Shown piece by piece: positions 1 to 9,023 of a stretch of DNA of 64,000 bases. Each line of letters opens with the position of its first letter. Position 1 is the stretch's first letter. Source of the DNA: Candidatus Nitrosopelagicus sp. (lineage in GTDB: Archaea > Thermoproteota > Nitrososphaeria > Nitrososphaerales > Nitrosopumilaceae); NCBI GenBank assembly GCA_028345095.1, contig JAOMCQ010000002.1, forward strand, positions 1 to 64,000. The letters are read 5' to 3'. A program made the translations under genes and the position numbers. Below the pieces are notes generated by a model that was not told the origin of the DNA, made no database searches, and saw nothing but the letters and a program-made list of their open reading frames with translations.

Positions 1-1568
1 TTTATTTTTAATTTTTCAAATCCAGCATCATTCGAATCAAAAATTTTAGTCAAATATGGATAATTTTGATAATCATAGTATAATGTGTCTTTAATTGGAT
101 GTAATAATCCAGGTTTTTGATTACTTATGATATATTTCAAATTATGATCTTTACCATTGATTAGTAGTTCTTCAATAGTTTTTCCACTTGGTGCAAAAGT
201 AGATTCATACGATGTATCAGAAATTTTGGTTATACTTGAGTTAATCTTATAGTTTTCAAATGATTTAGAAATTAATAAATAATTAATATAGTCTAAACTA
301 CCTTCAGAATCTCGTAGTGTAACACCGTTTAAATTATTTAAAACAAAATTACCAAATTCTAATTTTTCTGATTCTAATTCAGAATCAGGTGCAAATCTAA
401 TAACTACAATTGATGATAGAATTATGATGGTGATTATTACGCCTATCAAGAAGATATCTTTTTGTTTTCGTGAAAATGAGAAAGTGCTTAGTCCGTATTC
501 AACAACTCTTTGAAGTGGAATTACAGAAAAGATCATAAAAAATGGCAGTAAATACAAAACAAATCTCCTATCAGGAACTATTGCCATTGTAAAACTAAGA
601 AGTGCGATTGATGTCAAGATAAAAATCCAATTTGATTTTATTAGATTTGATTTTTGATCAAAAGCGCGTAATGAAAATAAAATTCCAAAAGGAATGAAAA
701 CCACTAGATATGGAAGAGTCATACTTGCAGTAACTGCTAAAACATTGTATAACCCAGTAATGAAAAAATTATTTATGAATGAAAATATTCCATTTTCTTC
801 TATGTAATCAAATGCAGTAATTTTTTCATTATTTCCAATTGCTTCTAACATTAATTCATAACTTCCTGCAAAAACAGCATCTTTGTAAACAGAATAGAAT
901 GGATCATCAAAAGCTTCATTCCTTTCAATTAAAATTGGAGAAATTATTAAAAGAAATGCCGCTATTGCAATACCATAATTTGTAAAAAATTTCCAGGATT
1001 TTTTGTAAGTAAGGAAATAGATCAAAGATATAACAATAAAAACCCAAACACCATTAATTCTCGTCCAATATGCAATTCCAGCAAGAATTAATGAAATAAT
1101 AATAAATCTTGAATTTTGATTTAAAATAAAATAAAATGCACTAATTATAGCCAAAATAAAGAGTGGTTCTGTTAATCCCAATGTGGAATTATAATTTAGA
1201 TGTGGTTCAAATGCAAAGAAACTTGCCAGAACTAAAGAATAACGATGATCAAAGAATTTTCTTCCAATTAGATACATTACAGGAATTGATAATATTCCGA
1301 TTGACATGCTCAGTATTCTTATAGTATTTGAATAATCAAAGAAATTGTCTGAATTAATAAAATTAAAAAACATAGAGACAAATAATGACCATCCCATTCC
1401 CCGATGAATTGATTGAGAATAATCACCGTTTGTATGAGCAATTGCAAAAAGTGTATAATCTAAATTATCTGAATTTACAGGAATAGAAAAATCAACAACA
1501 GATAATTTAAAACCAAGTGAAATTATGGAGATTATTATTAAAACAGATATAATTTTTTTTTTATTCAA
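1..1568 (-). CDS. GT-C fold membrane glycosyltransferase (PMT/ArnT-like), partial
   Basis: The frame is open from a TTG at 1568 to the left edge, about 522 residues, with no stop in the window; the 3' end is missing. The protein begins with a membrane segment, followed by an outside loop rich in Asp (VNSDNLDYT) and a GWSLF motif, then many hydrophobic segments and a soluble tail. This is the pattern of PMT/ArnT-type GT-C enzymes, which move a sugar from a lipid-phosphate donor to an acceptor outside the membrane. The TTG overlaps the TGA of the GT2 gene as TTGA, so the two are probably cotranscribed and the GT2 enzyme may make the lipid-linked donor. The loop resembles that of the protein at 42239-43885, a likely paralogue. 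Substrate unknown. Confidence 0.75.
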   Translation of the reverse strand, partial: MNKKKIISVLIIISIISLGFKLSVVDFSIPVNSDNLDYTLFAIAHTNGDYSQSIHRGMGWSLFVSMFFNFINSDNFFDYSNTIRILSMSIGILSIPVMYLIGRKFFDHRYSLVLASFFAFEPHLNYNSTLGLTEPLFILAIISAFYFILNQNSRFIIISLILAGIAYWTRINGVWVFIVISLIYFLTYKKSWKFFTNYGIAIAAFLLIISPILIERNEAFDDPFYSVYKDAVFAGSYELMLEAIGNNEKITAFDYIEENGIFSFINNFFITGLYNVLAVTASMTLPYLVVFIPFGILFSLRAFDQKSNLIKSNWIFILTSIALLSFTMAIVPDRRFVLYLLPFFMIFSVIPLQRVVEYGLSTFSFSRKQKDIFLIGVIITIIILSSIVVIRFAPDSELESEKLEFGNFVLNNLNGVTLRDSEGSLDYINYLLISKSFENYKINSSITKISDTSYESTFAPSGKTIEELLINGKDHNLKYIISNQKPGLLHPIKDTLYYDYQNYPYLTKIFDSNDAGFEKLKI

Positions 1569-2239
1569 TTCTTTTTCCAGTGGATAAATTCTTTGATAAT
1601 ACCTAAACTTAGTGATGCGCCAACTGGCAAAGGTTTCATTTTTCTAACTCCTCCAATTCTTGCACCTTCATTTCCAATAATTTCACATATTTTCTGACGC
1701 TTTTTTAGTCCTCTAATACACATTTGTTGAATCGCAATAAGACTCATCTCATCAAAATTAAGATCTTGAAAAGTTTTTTTTGACATAATTCTTAATTCAA
1801 CAAGACAATCGGTCAGATGGCCTCCAAAAAATGTATTGACTAAAAAAGCAAACATTCTATTTCCAAATGCATCGATTGGTCCAGCATCTAGGTTTATCGA
1901 GCCTTTACCAAATCTAGTAGCTGCAACTTGATCACAGTTTTCCTTAAATTTTTCAATTATTTTAGGTATTTTTTCTGGCTCATCATTTCCATCTGGACCA
2001 AAAAGAATAAAGTTATCAGATTTAATTGCATTTACACCTTCTATTATTCCTGCTCCAAGACCTTTTTGTTTCTGAATAATTACTTTAAATCCCATCTTTT
2101 CTGCTTCTTCAATTGTTCCATCAGTAGAACCGCCGTCAACAAAGATAATTTCATCTACCCATTCTTTTTTTATTCGTGGTACCACATTTTTTACACCTAT
2201 AACCTCATCTAATGTAGTGATAATAAGAGCAGTAGACAC
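1565..2239 (-). CDS. GT2 family glycosyltransferase, dolichyl-phosphate sugar synthase type
   Basis: A soluble 224-residue GT-A enzyme. The N-terminus has the GT2 nucleotide-binding pattern (ALIITTLDE, then FVDGGSTDGT near residues 33-42), and FGPDGNDEP near 74-82 takes the place of the DxD motif. Short single-domain members of this family transfer a sugar from a nucleotide donor to dolichyl phosphate or a similar lipid on the cytoplasmic side. The start is GTG at 2239; no in-frame ATG lies close by. It overlaps the following membrane glycosyltransferase by four bases, which suggests a donor-making and donor-using pair. Which sugar is used cannot be read from the sequence. Confidence 0.8.
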   Translation of the reverse strand: MSTALIITTLDEVIGVKNVVPRIKKEWVDEIIFVDGGSTDGTIEEAEKMGFKVIIQKQKGLGAGIIEGVNAIKSDNFILFGPDGNDEPEKIPKIIEKFKENCDQVAATRFGKGSINLDAGPIDAFGNRMFAFLVNTFFGGHLTDCLVELRIMSKKTFQDLNFDEMSLIAIQQMCIRGLKKRQKICEIIGNEGARIGGVRKMKPLPVGASLSLGIIKEFIHWKKN

Positions 2240-2377
2240 GCACTGAAGAAATTTTTTAATTATATAAGTCGTACTTCAAAATTATGGTGTGTCTGTAATC
2301 TTAAAAGTTGATCAATTAGAAGACATTTGTTCAAGTGTTAGAAAATTTTTCAAGAATGTAAGTAAATTTGTGGAATC

Positions 2378-2387
2378 TTTTTAATAC
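2378..2387 (+). promoter_or_regulatory. TATA-like box before aepX
   Basis: TTTTTAATAC is centred about 28 bases before the ATG of the PEP mutase gene at 2411. That spacing would put the transcription start at or next to the start codon, giving a leaderless mRNA. The surrounding 2240-2410 gap between divergent genes shows nothing else I recognise. Assigned by pattern only. Confidence 0.35.
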
Positions 2388-2410
2388 TTTAATTTGAATG
2401 AAAATTACGA

Positions 2411-3307
2411 ATGTCAAAGAATAAACAATTACGAAAAAAATTAGAAAGTAATTCCTTAGTCAAAGTTGGTGGTGCATTTGATGCGATGTCTGCTAAATTA
2501 GTTGAAAATGCAGGTTTTGATGCAATTTGGGCAGGTAGCTTTGCAATATCAGCAACTCATGCATTACCAGATGCAAGCATTTTAACAATGACAGAATTTT
2601 TCAATGTTGCATCAAGTATGGAGGATGCATGTAATATTCCAATTATTGCAGATTGTGATACGGGTTATGGAGGACCAAGTAATGTTAGCCACTTGGTGAA
2701 AAAATATGAAAATGCTGGAATTTCATCTATATGCATAGAAGATAAAATATTTCCAAAACAAAATAGTTTGCTTGAAGGGGGGAAAAATGAATTATTACCT
2801 GAAAAAGAATTTGTAGCAAAAATTTTAGCAGCTAACGAAGCAAAAAATGATAAAGATTTTTTGGTTATTGCAAGAGTGGAAGCATTAATTTCAGATTTAG
2901 GAATGAATGAAGCAATTAAACGAGCAGATGCATATGAAAAAGCAGGTGCAGATGCAATTTTAATTCATTCTAAACAAAAAACCCCTGATGAGATTTTTGA
3001 ATTTGCAGATACATGGAAAGGGAGTTTACCAATTATTGCAATACCAACAACTTATGATAGTGTGAAGATTTCAGATTTATCAAAACATAAAATTAAAATG
3101 GCAATTTATGCAAACCAGACATTACGTGCATCTCATGCATCTATGATTAGATTATTAAAAGAAATGAAAAATGTGGAAAAAATTTCAGACGTTAAAGAAA
3201 GAATGTCAACTATGAGTGAAATATTCGAATTACAAAAAATGTATGATGTTAAAACTAAAGAGAAAGATATAGAAGAAGAATTGAAAAAACTTGGTTATGT
3301 TAATTGA
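2411..3307 (+). CDS. aepX: Phosphoenolpyruvate phosphomutase (PEP mutase)
   Basis: Converts phosphoenolpyruvate to phosphonopyruvate, forming the C-P bond; this is the entry step of nearly all phosphonate pathways. The 298-residue protein belongs to the isocitrate lyase/PEP mutase superfamily: GGAFDAMSAKL near residue 20, the metal-binding DCDTGYGG at 81-88, and EDKIFPKQNS at 110-119. The EDK-x5-NS signature separates true PEP mutases from the lyases of the superfamily. The length is normal for the family. The next gene starts inside its stop codon (TTGA at 3304-3307), so it leads an operon with the decarboxylase subunits and the cytidylyltransferase. Confidence 0.95.
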   Translation: MSKNKQLRKKLESNSLVKVGGAFDAMSAKLVENAGFDAIWAGSFAISATHALPDASILTMTEFFNVASSMEDACNIPIIADCDTGYGGPSNVSHLVKKYENAGISSICIEDKIFPKQNSLLEGGKNELLPEKEFVAKILAANEAKNDKDFLVIARVEALISDLGMNEAIKRADAYEKAGADAILIHSKQKTPDEIFEFADTWKGSLPIIAIPTTYDSVKISDLSKHKIKMAIYANQTLRASHASMIRLLKEMKNVEKISDVKERMSTMSEIFELQKMYDVKTKEKDIEEELKKLGYVN

Positions 3308-3792
3308 CAGATAATTTTCAAGATCAAATGTTTGATTTTTTATTTAGAAAAGGAATTGAAAATTTTGTAGGAGTTCCGGATTCAACATTAAAACAATTTA
3401 TTTCACACGGACTAAAATCTAAAAAAATCATTATTACAACCAGAGAAGAAGAGGCAATTGGAATTAGTGCAGGTATGATACTAGCAAAAAGTCCAACATT
3501 AGTATTTATGCAAAATGCAGGATTTGCAAATTCATTAAGTACAATAACATCTCTAATACAATTATACAAATTTCCGTTAATATTTTTAATTGGTTGGAGA
3601 GGTTTTAAGAAAAATGATGCCCCAGAGCATAAGAAAATTGGACAAATACAACCAAAATTATTGAAAGATATAGGATTGCAAACTAGAATTATCAACAAAA
3701 ATAATTGGAAAAAATTTTCTTCATGGGCTATTAACAAAATGAAAAATGGAGATTCATGTGCACTTGTAATACCGAGGGAATTTATTGATTAG
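3304..3792 (+). CDS. ppd: Phosphonopyruvate decarboxylase, alpha subunit (TPP Pyr domain)
   Basis: With the next gene, decarboxylates phosphonopyruvate to phosphonoacetaldehyde using thiamine diphosphate, which pulls the unfavourable PEP mutase reaction forward. The 162 residues form only the N-terminal Pyr domain: FVGVPDSTLKQF near 22-33, then TREEEAIGISAGM with the Glu that activates the cofactor, and NAGFANS. The start is TTG at 3304, overlapping the aepX stop. The usual phosphonopyruvate decarboxylase is one chain of about 380 residues; here it is split, as in the ComD/ComE sulfopyruvate decarboxylase. Sulfopyruvate decarboxylase is therefore the main alternative, but adjacency to PEP mutase favours phosphonopyruvate. 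Confidence 0.88.
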   Translation: MTDNFQDQMFDFLFRKGIENFVGVPDSTLKQFISHGLKSKKIIITTREEEAIGISAGMILAKSPTLVFMQNAGFANSLSTITSLIQLYKFPLIFLIGWRGFKKNDAPEHKKIGQIQPKLLKDIGLQTRIINKNNWKKFSSWAINKMKNGDSCALVIPREFID

Positions 3793-4336
3793 AAAAAAAG
3801 CAATTGAAATTTGTATAGGTGAAATTGGGAATTCACCAATAGTAGCAGCTAATGGATTCATTAGTAGGGATTTATTCAATGTCAAAGATAAAAAAACAAA
3901 TTTTTACATGATTGGTTCTATGGGATTAGCTTCATCTATTGGATTAGGAATTGCATTGAAAAAACCAAGAAAGAAAATTTTTATTTTTGATGGAGATGGA
4001 AATATTCTAATGAATCTTGGTTCATTAGCTACTATAGGAAAAATTAGTCCAAATAATTTAATTCATTTAGTTTTTGATAATTCTATTCATGAATCAACAG
4101 GTGGACAGCCTACAGGTTCTGATGTAATATCAATTGAAAAAATCGCTAGAGCGTGTAATTATAAACATGTGTTTAAGGTATCAACAAAAAATGGAATAGT
4201 AAAAATTTTAGATAAAATTAAAAAATATTCAGGTCTAACTTTAATCTTAATAAAAATTGAGAAAGGAAATTCAATAGGAAATAGAATATCAAAAACGCCT
4301 AAAAATATTAAAGATGGATTTATAAAAAATTTATAG
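3785..4336 (+). CDS. ppd: Phosphonopyruvate decarboxylase, beta subunit (TPP-binding domain)
   Basis: The C-terminal half of the split decarboxylase, 183 residues. It carries the diphosphate- and magnesium-binding motif GDGNILMNLGSL near residues 76-87, followed by FDNSIHESTGGQ, typical of phosphonopyruvate and sulfopyruvate decarboxylases. The start is TTG at 3785, eight bases before the end of the alpha gene and in a different frame. Both halves are intact and start and stop at the natural domain boundary, so this looks like two subunits and not a frameshift. The two proteins must associate, because the active site of this family lies between Pyr and PP domains. Confidence 0.88.
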   Translation: MIRKKAIEICIGEIGNSPIVAANGFISRDLFNVKDKKTNFYMIGSMGLASSIGLGIALKKPRKKIFIFDGDGNILMNLGSLATIGKISPNNLIHLVFDNSIHESTGGQPTGSDVISIEKIARACNYKHVFKVSTKNGIVKILDKIKKYSGLTLILIKIEKGNSIGNRISKTPKNIKDGFIKNL

Positions 4337-4338
4337 AA

Positions 4339-5088
4339 ATGAAAGCAATAATAATTGCTGCAGGTTCAGGACAACGAATTAGTAAATATGTAAAATCTAT
4401 ACCAAAATCATTGATAAATGTTAATGGTAAAGCAATAATTGATTATCAAATTAGAGCGTTAAAACAAGCTGGAATCAATGAGATTATTATAGTGACAGGA
4501 AAATTTGGTGAAAAATTTAAAATGAAAGATATTCAATATGTTAAAGATCCAGATCATCAAAATCATGATATTTTGGGAAGTTTAATGGAAGCAAAAGAAT
4601 TTTTAAAAGATGAGGTCATTGTTTTGTATTCAGATATCATATTTGAATACAAAATTATTAAACAAATTTTAGATTCAAAAAAGAATATTTCAATTGCTAT
4701 TGATAATAATTGGGAACAACATTATGAAGGACGAACAGAACATCCAAAATCAGAAGCAGAGAATGTTCTAATTAATGAAAAAAAGGAAATTGTGGAAATT
4801 AGAAAAAACATTGAAAATAAAAATAATAATGTAGGAGAATTTTTAGGAATAATAAAATTTTCAAAACAAGGGGGAGATATTTTTATTAAAAAATATGAAA
4901 ATGCAATTCGTAAAGAAAAGAAAAAATTTCATGATGCATCATCAATTTCAAAGGCATATTTGACAGATATGCTTCAAGAGTTAATTGAACAAGGTGTAAA
5001 AATTGAGCCTGTATTTATTTCAGGCAAATGGTCTGAAATTGATACAATGCAAGATTTGAAAAGAGCTGAAAAACTATTTTCAAATTAA
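4339..5088 (+). CDS. Nucleotidyltransferase, probable phosphonate (PntC-like) cytidylyltransferase
   Basis: A 249-residue sugar-phosphate-type nucleotidyltransferase. IIAAGSGQRI (residues 4-13) with PKSLINVNGK is the NTP-binding signature, LYSDIIF near 95-101 supplies a metal-binding Asp, and SEIDTMQDLKRAEK near the end is typical of the choline-phosphate cytidylyltransferase group. In phosphonate clusters such enzymes (PntC) join CMP to 2-aminoethyl- or 2-hydroxyethylphosphonate so it can be transferred to a glycan or lipid. The gene follows the decarboxylase by two bases and closes the operon; it overlaps tail-to-tail with the opposite-strand gene by four bases. CMP-hydroxyethylphosphonate as product is inferred from context. 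Confidence 0.8.
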   Translation: MKAIIIAAGSGQRISKYVKSIPKSLINVNGKAIIDYQIRALKQAGINEIIIVTGKFGEKFKMKDIQYVKDPDHQNHDILGSLMEAKEFLKDEVIVLYSDIIFEYKIIKQILDSKKNISIAIDNNWEQHYEGRTEHPKSEAENVLINEKKEIVEIRKNIENKNNNVGEFLGIIKFSKQGGDIFIKKYENAIRKEKKKFHDASSISKAYLTDMLQELIEQGVKIEPVFISGKWSEIDTMQDLKRAEKLFSN

Positions 5089-6209
5089 TCATGCGTATTC
5101 ATTATAATCTGTAATTCTTTCCAAAGAATTTCTTCCATGCTTTCTCCAGTATCGATAATATTGGTTTTTTCATATGGATCAGCTTCAAGATTATACAATT
5201 CTTTAGAATTATCATATTCATTGAATATTAATTTCCATTTTGAAGTACGAATTGATTTTACATTTGGTTCTTTTGGAGGAGATTTCTCATAAAGAGGATG
5301 TCCAGTTTCAGTGAATGCATAATTTTCAGGAATTGATTCACCGTTGATTAGGGGAAGTAATGATATACCATCTAATTTATTGCAATTTTGCTCTATAGGA
5401 ATTTTCAGATAATCAAGAATAGTAGGCATAAAATCTATGGTTCTAGTTTGTTGTTTTATTTCAAGTTGAGACAGATCATTTGCTAAAAAATATGTGAATG
5501 TTCTTAATGTATAATCATAACAAAATGCACCATAAGCATGCTCACCAAATTTTTCACCAGTACTAACTCCATGATCGGACATTATTATAATCAATGAGTT
5601 TTTATCTAATTGTAATTTTTTTATTTCATCTAAAATTGATTCAATATAATTTTCTGCTTTTTGAAATAATCTAGAATATCTTTTTTTATTTTTATCCACA
5701 TTTTCAAAAAATTCTTTACTGTGATTCCTATATACATCAAGAACTTCATTTTTTATTCCAGTGTGTATATTGCTATAATGTAAATAGACAAAGAAATTGT
5801 TTTTATTAGATGATATTGATAAATTATGAAGTATTTCTTTATGTCTACTTGTTAAATCATCATTATTTTCATCATGCACAACAAATTCATCAAAACCTTG
5901 TTTTGGAATAACTAATTGGTTTATGACATCTGCCTGGGTGTAATAATCATTTTCGTGTAAATACTCAGTGAGTGTCTTAAACTGATTTTTTTTAAATTTA
6001 AAAGTTGACCAGTAGCTATTAGTTCCAGTTCTAGTTCCATAACTACCACTAAAAACAGCATGCATTGCAGCTATTGTATGAGGTCCATATGTAATTGATT
6101 GAGAAAGAAATACAGAATTAGATTTAATTTTAGAGAAAATTTTAGATTTTAATGCATAATCTAGACGTCCACCGTCTATCATAATCATGATTAGGTTTTT
6201 TTTAGTCAT
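5085..6209 (-). CDS. Alkaline-phosphatase-superfamily enzyme (sulfatase/phosphotransferase type)
   Basis: A 374-residue protein with the metal-binding core of the superfamily: MIDGGRLDY (Asp12), a nucleophile region GPHTIAAMH (Thr45), SDHGVSTGE and, downstream, FGEHAYG. A Thr nucleophile in place of the Cys/Ser-x-Pro-x-Arg of true sulfatases points to a phosphodiesterase, phosphonate hydrolase or phospho(no)transferase. I see no signal peptide or membrane helix, so it should be cytoplasmic. It lies 19 bases after mpnS on the same strand and is probably cotranscribed with it. A role in moving a phosphonate to or from an activated carrier is inferred. A similar enzyme lies on the other side of mpnS. 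Confidence 0.78.
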   Translation of the reverse strand: MTKKNLIMIMIDGGRLDYALKSKIFSKIKSNSVFLSQSITYGPHTIAAMHAVFSGSYGTRTGTNSYWSTFKFKKNQFKTLTEYLHENDYYTQADVINQLVIPKQGFDEFVVHDENNDDLTSRHKEILHNLSISSNKNNFFVYLHYSNIHTGIKNEVLDVYRNHSKEFFENVDKNKKRYSRLFQKAENYIESILDEIKKLQLDKNSLIIIMSDHGVSTGEKFGEHAYGAFCYDYTLRTFTYFLANDLSQLEIKQQTRTIDFMPTILDYLKIPIEQNCNKLDGISLLPLINGESIPENYAFTETGHPLYEKSPPKEPNVKSIRTSKWKLIFNEYDNSKELYNLEADPYEKTNIIDTGESMEEILWKELQIIMNTHD

Positions 6210-6228
6210 AGTATTTAATTTTCATAAT

Positions 6229-7599
6229 CTAACTTTTACCTTTTTTATCAAACCAAGGCATAGTTTCAGAAATAGCACGTTTTGTATGTTCTTTTCCAAC
6301 AATAGATAATTCACGCTGAGAATCACCAGGTATTTTTCCTGCAACTCTTAAAATCAGAATCTTTCCATTTCCTCTAAAGCTATGCTTAATGAATGGTTTA
6401 ATGTATAATGAATCATTTGGATAGATATCTTCACTGTATTTTATTTCATTTATTTCCCAATTCAAAGTGATAGGTGTATCACCTACATTGTAAACATATT
6501 GGTGTAATCCAAATTCTAAATCTAATTCAGAATCATTAGAATTAAGTAAATCAACTTCAAAAGATTTTGAAAAAGGGAGTGCAGTAGTAGATGCTAGTTC
6601 ACGAAATTCATAAGATTTAGTTTTTTCAGGATAAAACCAAATTTTTGTATCTTTATGATTTTTAATTATTACTTTATTTTCAATTTTGTCATTTGGTAAT
6701 AAATCCCTAACATTAATTGTCAATGCAGCAGAAATTTTTTGTAGTTGTGAAAGCTCTGGAATAATTGAACTTGATTCAAACGATTCTAATTCTTTGAGAG
6801 AAATATCAGTTCTTTTAGCTAATTCTTCCAAAGAAATACTAGATAGTTTACGATTAAATTTTAGTAAAGAACCACTCGCAGATTTGATTGATGAAAAATC
6901 TAATGCAAATTCTGAACCTAAATTATGCATTGAAGATAATTCTTGTTGTGGCTCCCCGGTAAGTTTTCCTCCATATGTTAATGCAAGAATTAATCCTTTT
7001 GATTTTGAATCAGATCTTGTTGCAAAAGTATGTGGCACAAATGGAGTAATATACATTGAATCACCAGTATTCATTACTGCTGTTTGTTTTTTACCATCTT
7101 TGTCTTTATAATAAAAATTAACATTTCCAATAAAATATGTAAATTGATGTAAAAAATGACCGTTATTCCACTGTACAGAATTATTTTCAGAATCATTATC
7201 AGTTACATTACATAATTCAAGTATCCATTCTGGACGAAATGGTGCACTTTTACTCATCGCAGTATCACGATATTCATAATAAGGTTTTCCAGCACGATAC
7301 ATAATTCTAGAAGTTTTTTCTGAATCTTTAGAGGACATAATTTTTATTCCTTTAGGACAATCATCTTCAATTATGAAAAAATCTCTTTTATTAACAGGCC
7401 AAATTTTTATTGCTTTTTCAATGATGTCTTGAGGTAAATCAGTATCACCTTTAATTATAGAATTAATTAGTTCTAATGAAACATCAAGTTCTTTTGCAGC
7501 ATCTTCAGGTCTACGCTTAATATCATTAAGAATTCCAAGAAAATTTGAAGCTGTTCTTAATCTATTTAAATCCTCAAGAGAATTTCTTGGATCTAACAT
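6229..7599 (-). CDS. mpnS: Methylphosphonate synthase
   Basis: Converts 2-hydroxyethylphosphonate and O2 to methylphosphonate with a non-haem iron centre. The 456-residue protein has the duplicated layout of the HEPD/MpnS family: helix-turn-helix about 15-75, cupin about 100-210, second helix-turn-helix about 240-300, second cupin about 310-440. In the first cupin, His148 and Gln152 lie in NNGHFLHQF and His190 in PFVPHTFATR. This matches in residue and number the 2-His-1-Gln iron site known from N. maritimus MpnS; hydroxyethylphosphonate dioxygenase has Glu instead. The ATG at 7599 follows a TATA-like box by about 26 bases. The pathway genes on both sides agree. Confidence 0.94.
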   Translation of the reverse strand: MLDPRNSLEDLNRLRTASNFLGILNDIKRRPEDAAKELDVSLELINSIIKGDTDLPQDIIEKAIKIWPVNKRDFFIIEDDCPKGIKIMSSKDSEKTSRIMYRAGKPYYEYRDTAMSKSAPFRPEWILELCNVTDNDSENNSVQWNNGHFLHQFTYFIGNVNFYYKDKDGKKQTAVMNTGDSMYITPFVPHTFATRSDSKSKGLILALTYGGKLTGEPQQELSSMHNLGSEFALDFSSIKSASGSLLKFNRKLSSISLEELAKRTDISLKELESFESSSIIPELSQLQKISAALTINVRDLLPNDKIENKVIIKNHKDTKIWFYPEKTKSYEFRELASTTALPFSKSFEVDLLNSNDSELDLEFGLHQYVYNVGDTPITLNWEINEIKYSEDIYPNDSLYIKPFIKHSFRGNGKILILRVAGKIPGDSQRELSIVGKEHTKRAISETMPWFDKKGKS

Positions 7600-7620
7600 A
7601 TGAAATGTATCATTGGGTGT

Positions 7621-7630
7621 TAATTATAAT
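7621..7630 (-). promoter_or_regulatory. TATA-like box before mpnS
   Basis: Read on the minus strand, ATTATAATTA is centred about 26 bases before the mpnS ATG. A second TATA-like stretch (AATATAAC) lies about ten bases further upstream. The position fits a leaderless transcript. The short gap after the upstream same-strand gene means mpnS could also be reached by read-through. Confidence 0.35.
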
Positions 7631-7661
7631 TTGTTATATTTTTTGACGATAAAAATGATTT

Positions 7662-9011
7662 TTACATATATCCCATTTTTTTTAATTCTTCAGAAATAAT
7701 TTTATCCTCTTCTTCGCTAAGGTGTTCTTCTAGTTTTGAAGAATTTTGTTGGATTTCATCTAGTGTTTGTTCCATCTTTTGTATTACACTAGGATAATCT
7801 TTTGCAATGTTGTTATTTTCATCTGGATCGTTTTCTAGATTGTATAAATGCACATTTTTTTTTGTATTAGATGAATTCCTAAAATATTTGAACTTATTTG
7901 TACGTAATCCAATCTTGTCTAAAGGAGATTTTTCTTGGTAAGGTATGGTATGAAGAAATATGTCTTTTTCAATTATATCATTACCGTTGATTAATTCAGT
8001 TAAGCTTTCATTGTATTTGGTTTTTCGATATGGAATTTCTACAAGTGATAAAATAGTCGGAAAAATTTGTAAAGTTGAAATTTGTTTAGATATTATTTGT
8101 GATTTGAGGTTCAGACCAGAAATGAAAAATGGAATATGTAACATTTCATCATATAATGATAATGTAAAATATGGATCTCTTGAACGTTTTTGATAATTAG
8201 TTAACTGCTTACTAGCTTGTTCGGATTTTATATTTCCTAAAGATTTTTTTATTTTTCCAAATAATTTACCGCTTGCGTTATGTGTTGCATTTGGTAAAAT
8301 TTTTTTTCCAATACTTTTGACTGATTTAAATTCTGGTTCGTATTGAAATGCAGCTTTATCATCATGAGGGATTCGTTCACCATGATCAGCGGTCAATACC
8401 AATAATGTATTATTGAAATTTACATGTTCAGAGATTTTTTGTAGGTAATGATCAATAGAAGATACTGTTTGCGAATATAGTGAATCACCAAAAACATCAG
8501 TTTGAAATTCTTCAATTTTTGAAGGTTTTTTTCCTTCACGCAATGGATGTAAATCAAATAAATGAATATAACAAAACCAAGGTTGTTTATTTTTTAATAA
8601 ATTTAATAATGATATTATTTTTTGAGTCATTCCAGTTGGAAGAGTTTCATATGGAGGATTATTATCAAATGTACAATCATTATTTTGAAAATATTCTTTA
8701 AGTGGTTTTAAGGATGTTAGATTTGGAATTAATCCAGATATATAATATCCAGAATTTTTTAAGTTTTGTATATGATTATCTTCTAATAACATTAATTTTC
8801 TCGATCTAATTCCAGTTTCAAATTGAAACTTTGAATTAAAAGTACAGTTTAAAGAAATTATAGTACCATCTGCAGATGCGTATGTATTTTTGAAGTATGG
8901 GCCTTTGGTTAATAATGAATCAAGAAATGGTGTATTTGATTTCTTATTATCACCAAAACATTGGTCAGCTCTTAGACCATCAACTAAAATAAATAGTATA
9001 TTTGTAGGCAT
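7662..9011 (-). CDS. Alkaline-phosphatase-superfamily enzyme, second copy
   Basis: A 449-residue sulfatase-fold protein. Metal and nucleophile motifs are FILVDGLRADQ (Asp11), SADGTIISL (Thr as likely nucleophile) and LTADHGERIPHDD. The frame is open for 46 codons upstream, but that extension crosses the divergent promoter and the next gene, so I take the ATG at 9011 (MPTNILFILVDG), which places the motif where the family has it. No signal peptide is visible. It shares only the superfamily core with the protein at 5085-6209. Its place between mpnS and the reductase suggests a phosphonate or phosphodiester substrate; the exact reaction is unknown. Confidence 0.8.
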   Translation of the reverse strand: MPTNILFILVDGLRADQCFGDNKKSNTPFLDSLLTKGPYFKNTYASADGTIISLNCTFNSKFQFETGIRSRKLMLLEDNHIQNLKNSGYYISGLIPNLTSLKPLKEYFQNNDCTFDNNPPYETLPTGMTQKIISLLNLLKNKQPWFCYIHLFDLHPLREGKKPSKIEEFQTDVFGDSLYSQTVSSIDHYLQKISEHVNFNNTLLVLTADHGERIPHDDKAAFQYEPEFKSVKSIGKKILPNATHNASGKLFGKIKKSLGNIKSEQASKQLTNYQKRSRDPYFTLSLYDEMLHIPFFISGLNLKSQIISKQISTLQIFPTILSLVEIPYRKTKYNESLTELINGNDIIEKDIFLHTIPYQEKSPLDKIGLRTNKFKYFRNSSNTKKNVHLYNLENDPDENNNIAKDYPSVIQKMEQTLDEIQQNSSKLEEHLSEEEDKIISEELKKMGYM

Positions 9012-9023
9012 TATGAAAATTAA

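Noticed and set aside
3304-4336. Split phosphonopyruvate decarboxylase as a frameshifted single gene
   Set aside because: Both halves begin and end at the domain boundary, have their own starts and an eight-base overlap, and mirror the two-subunit sulfopyruvate decarboxylase.
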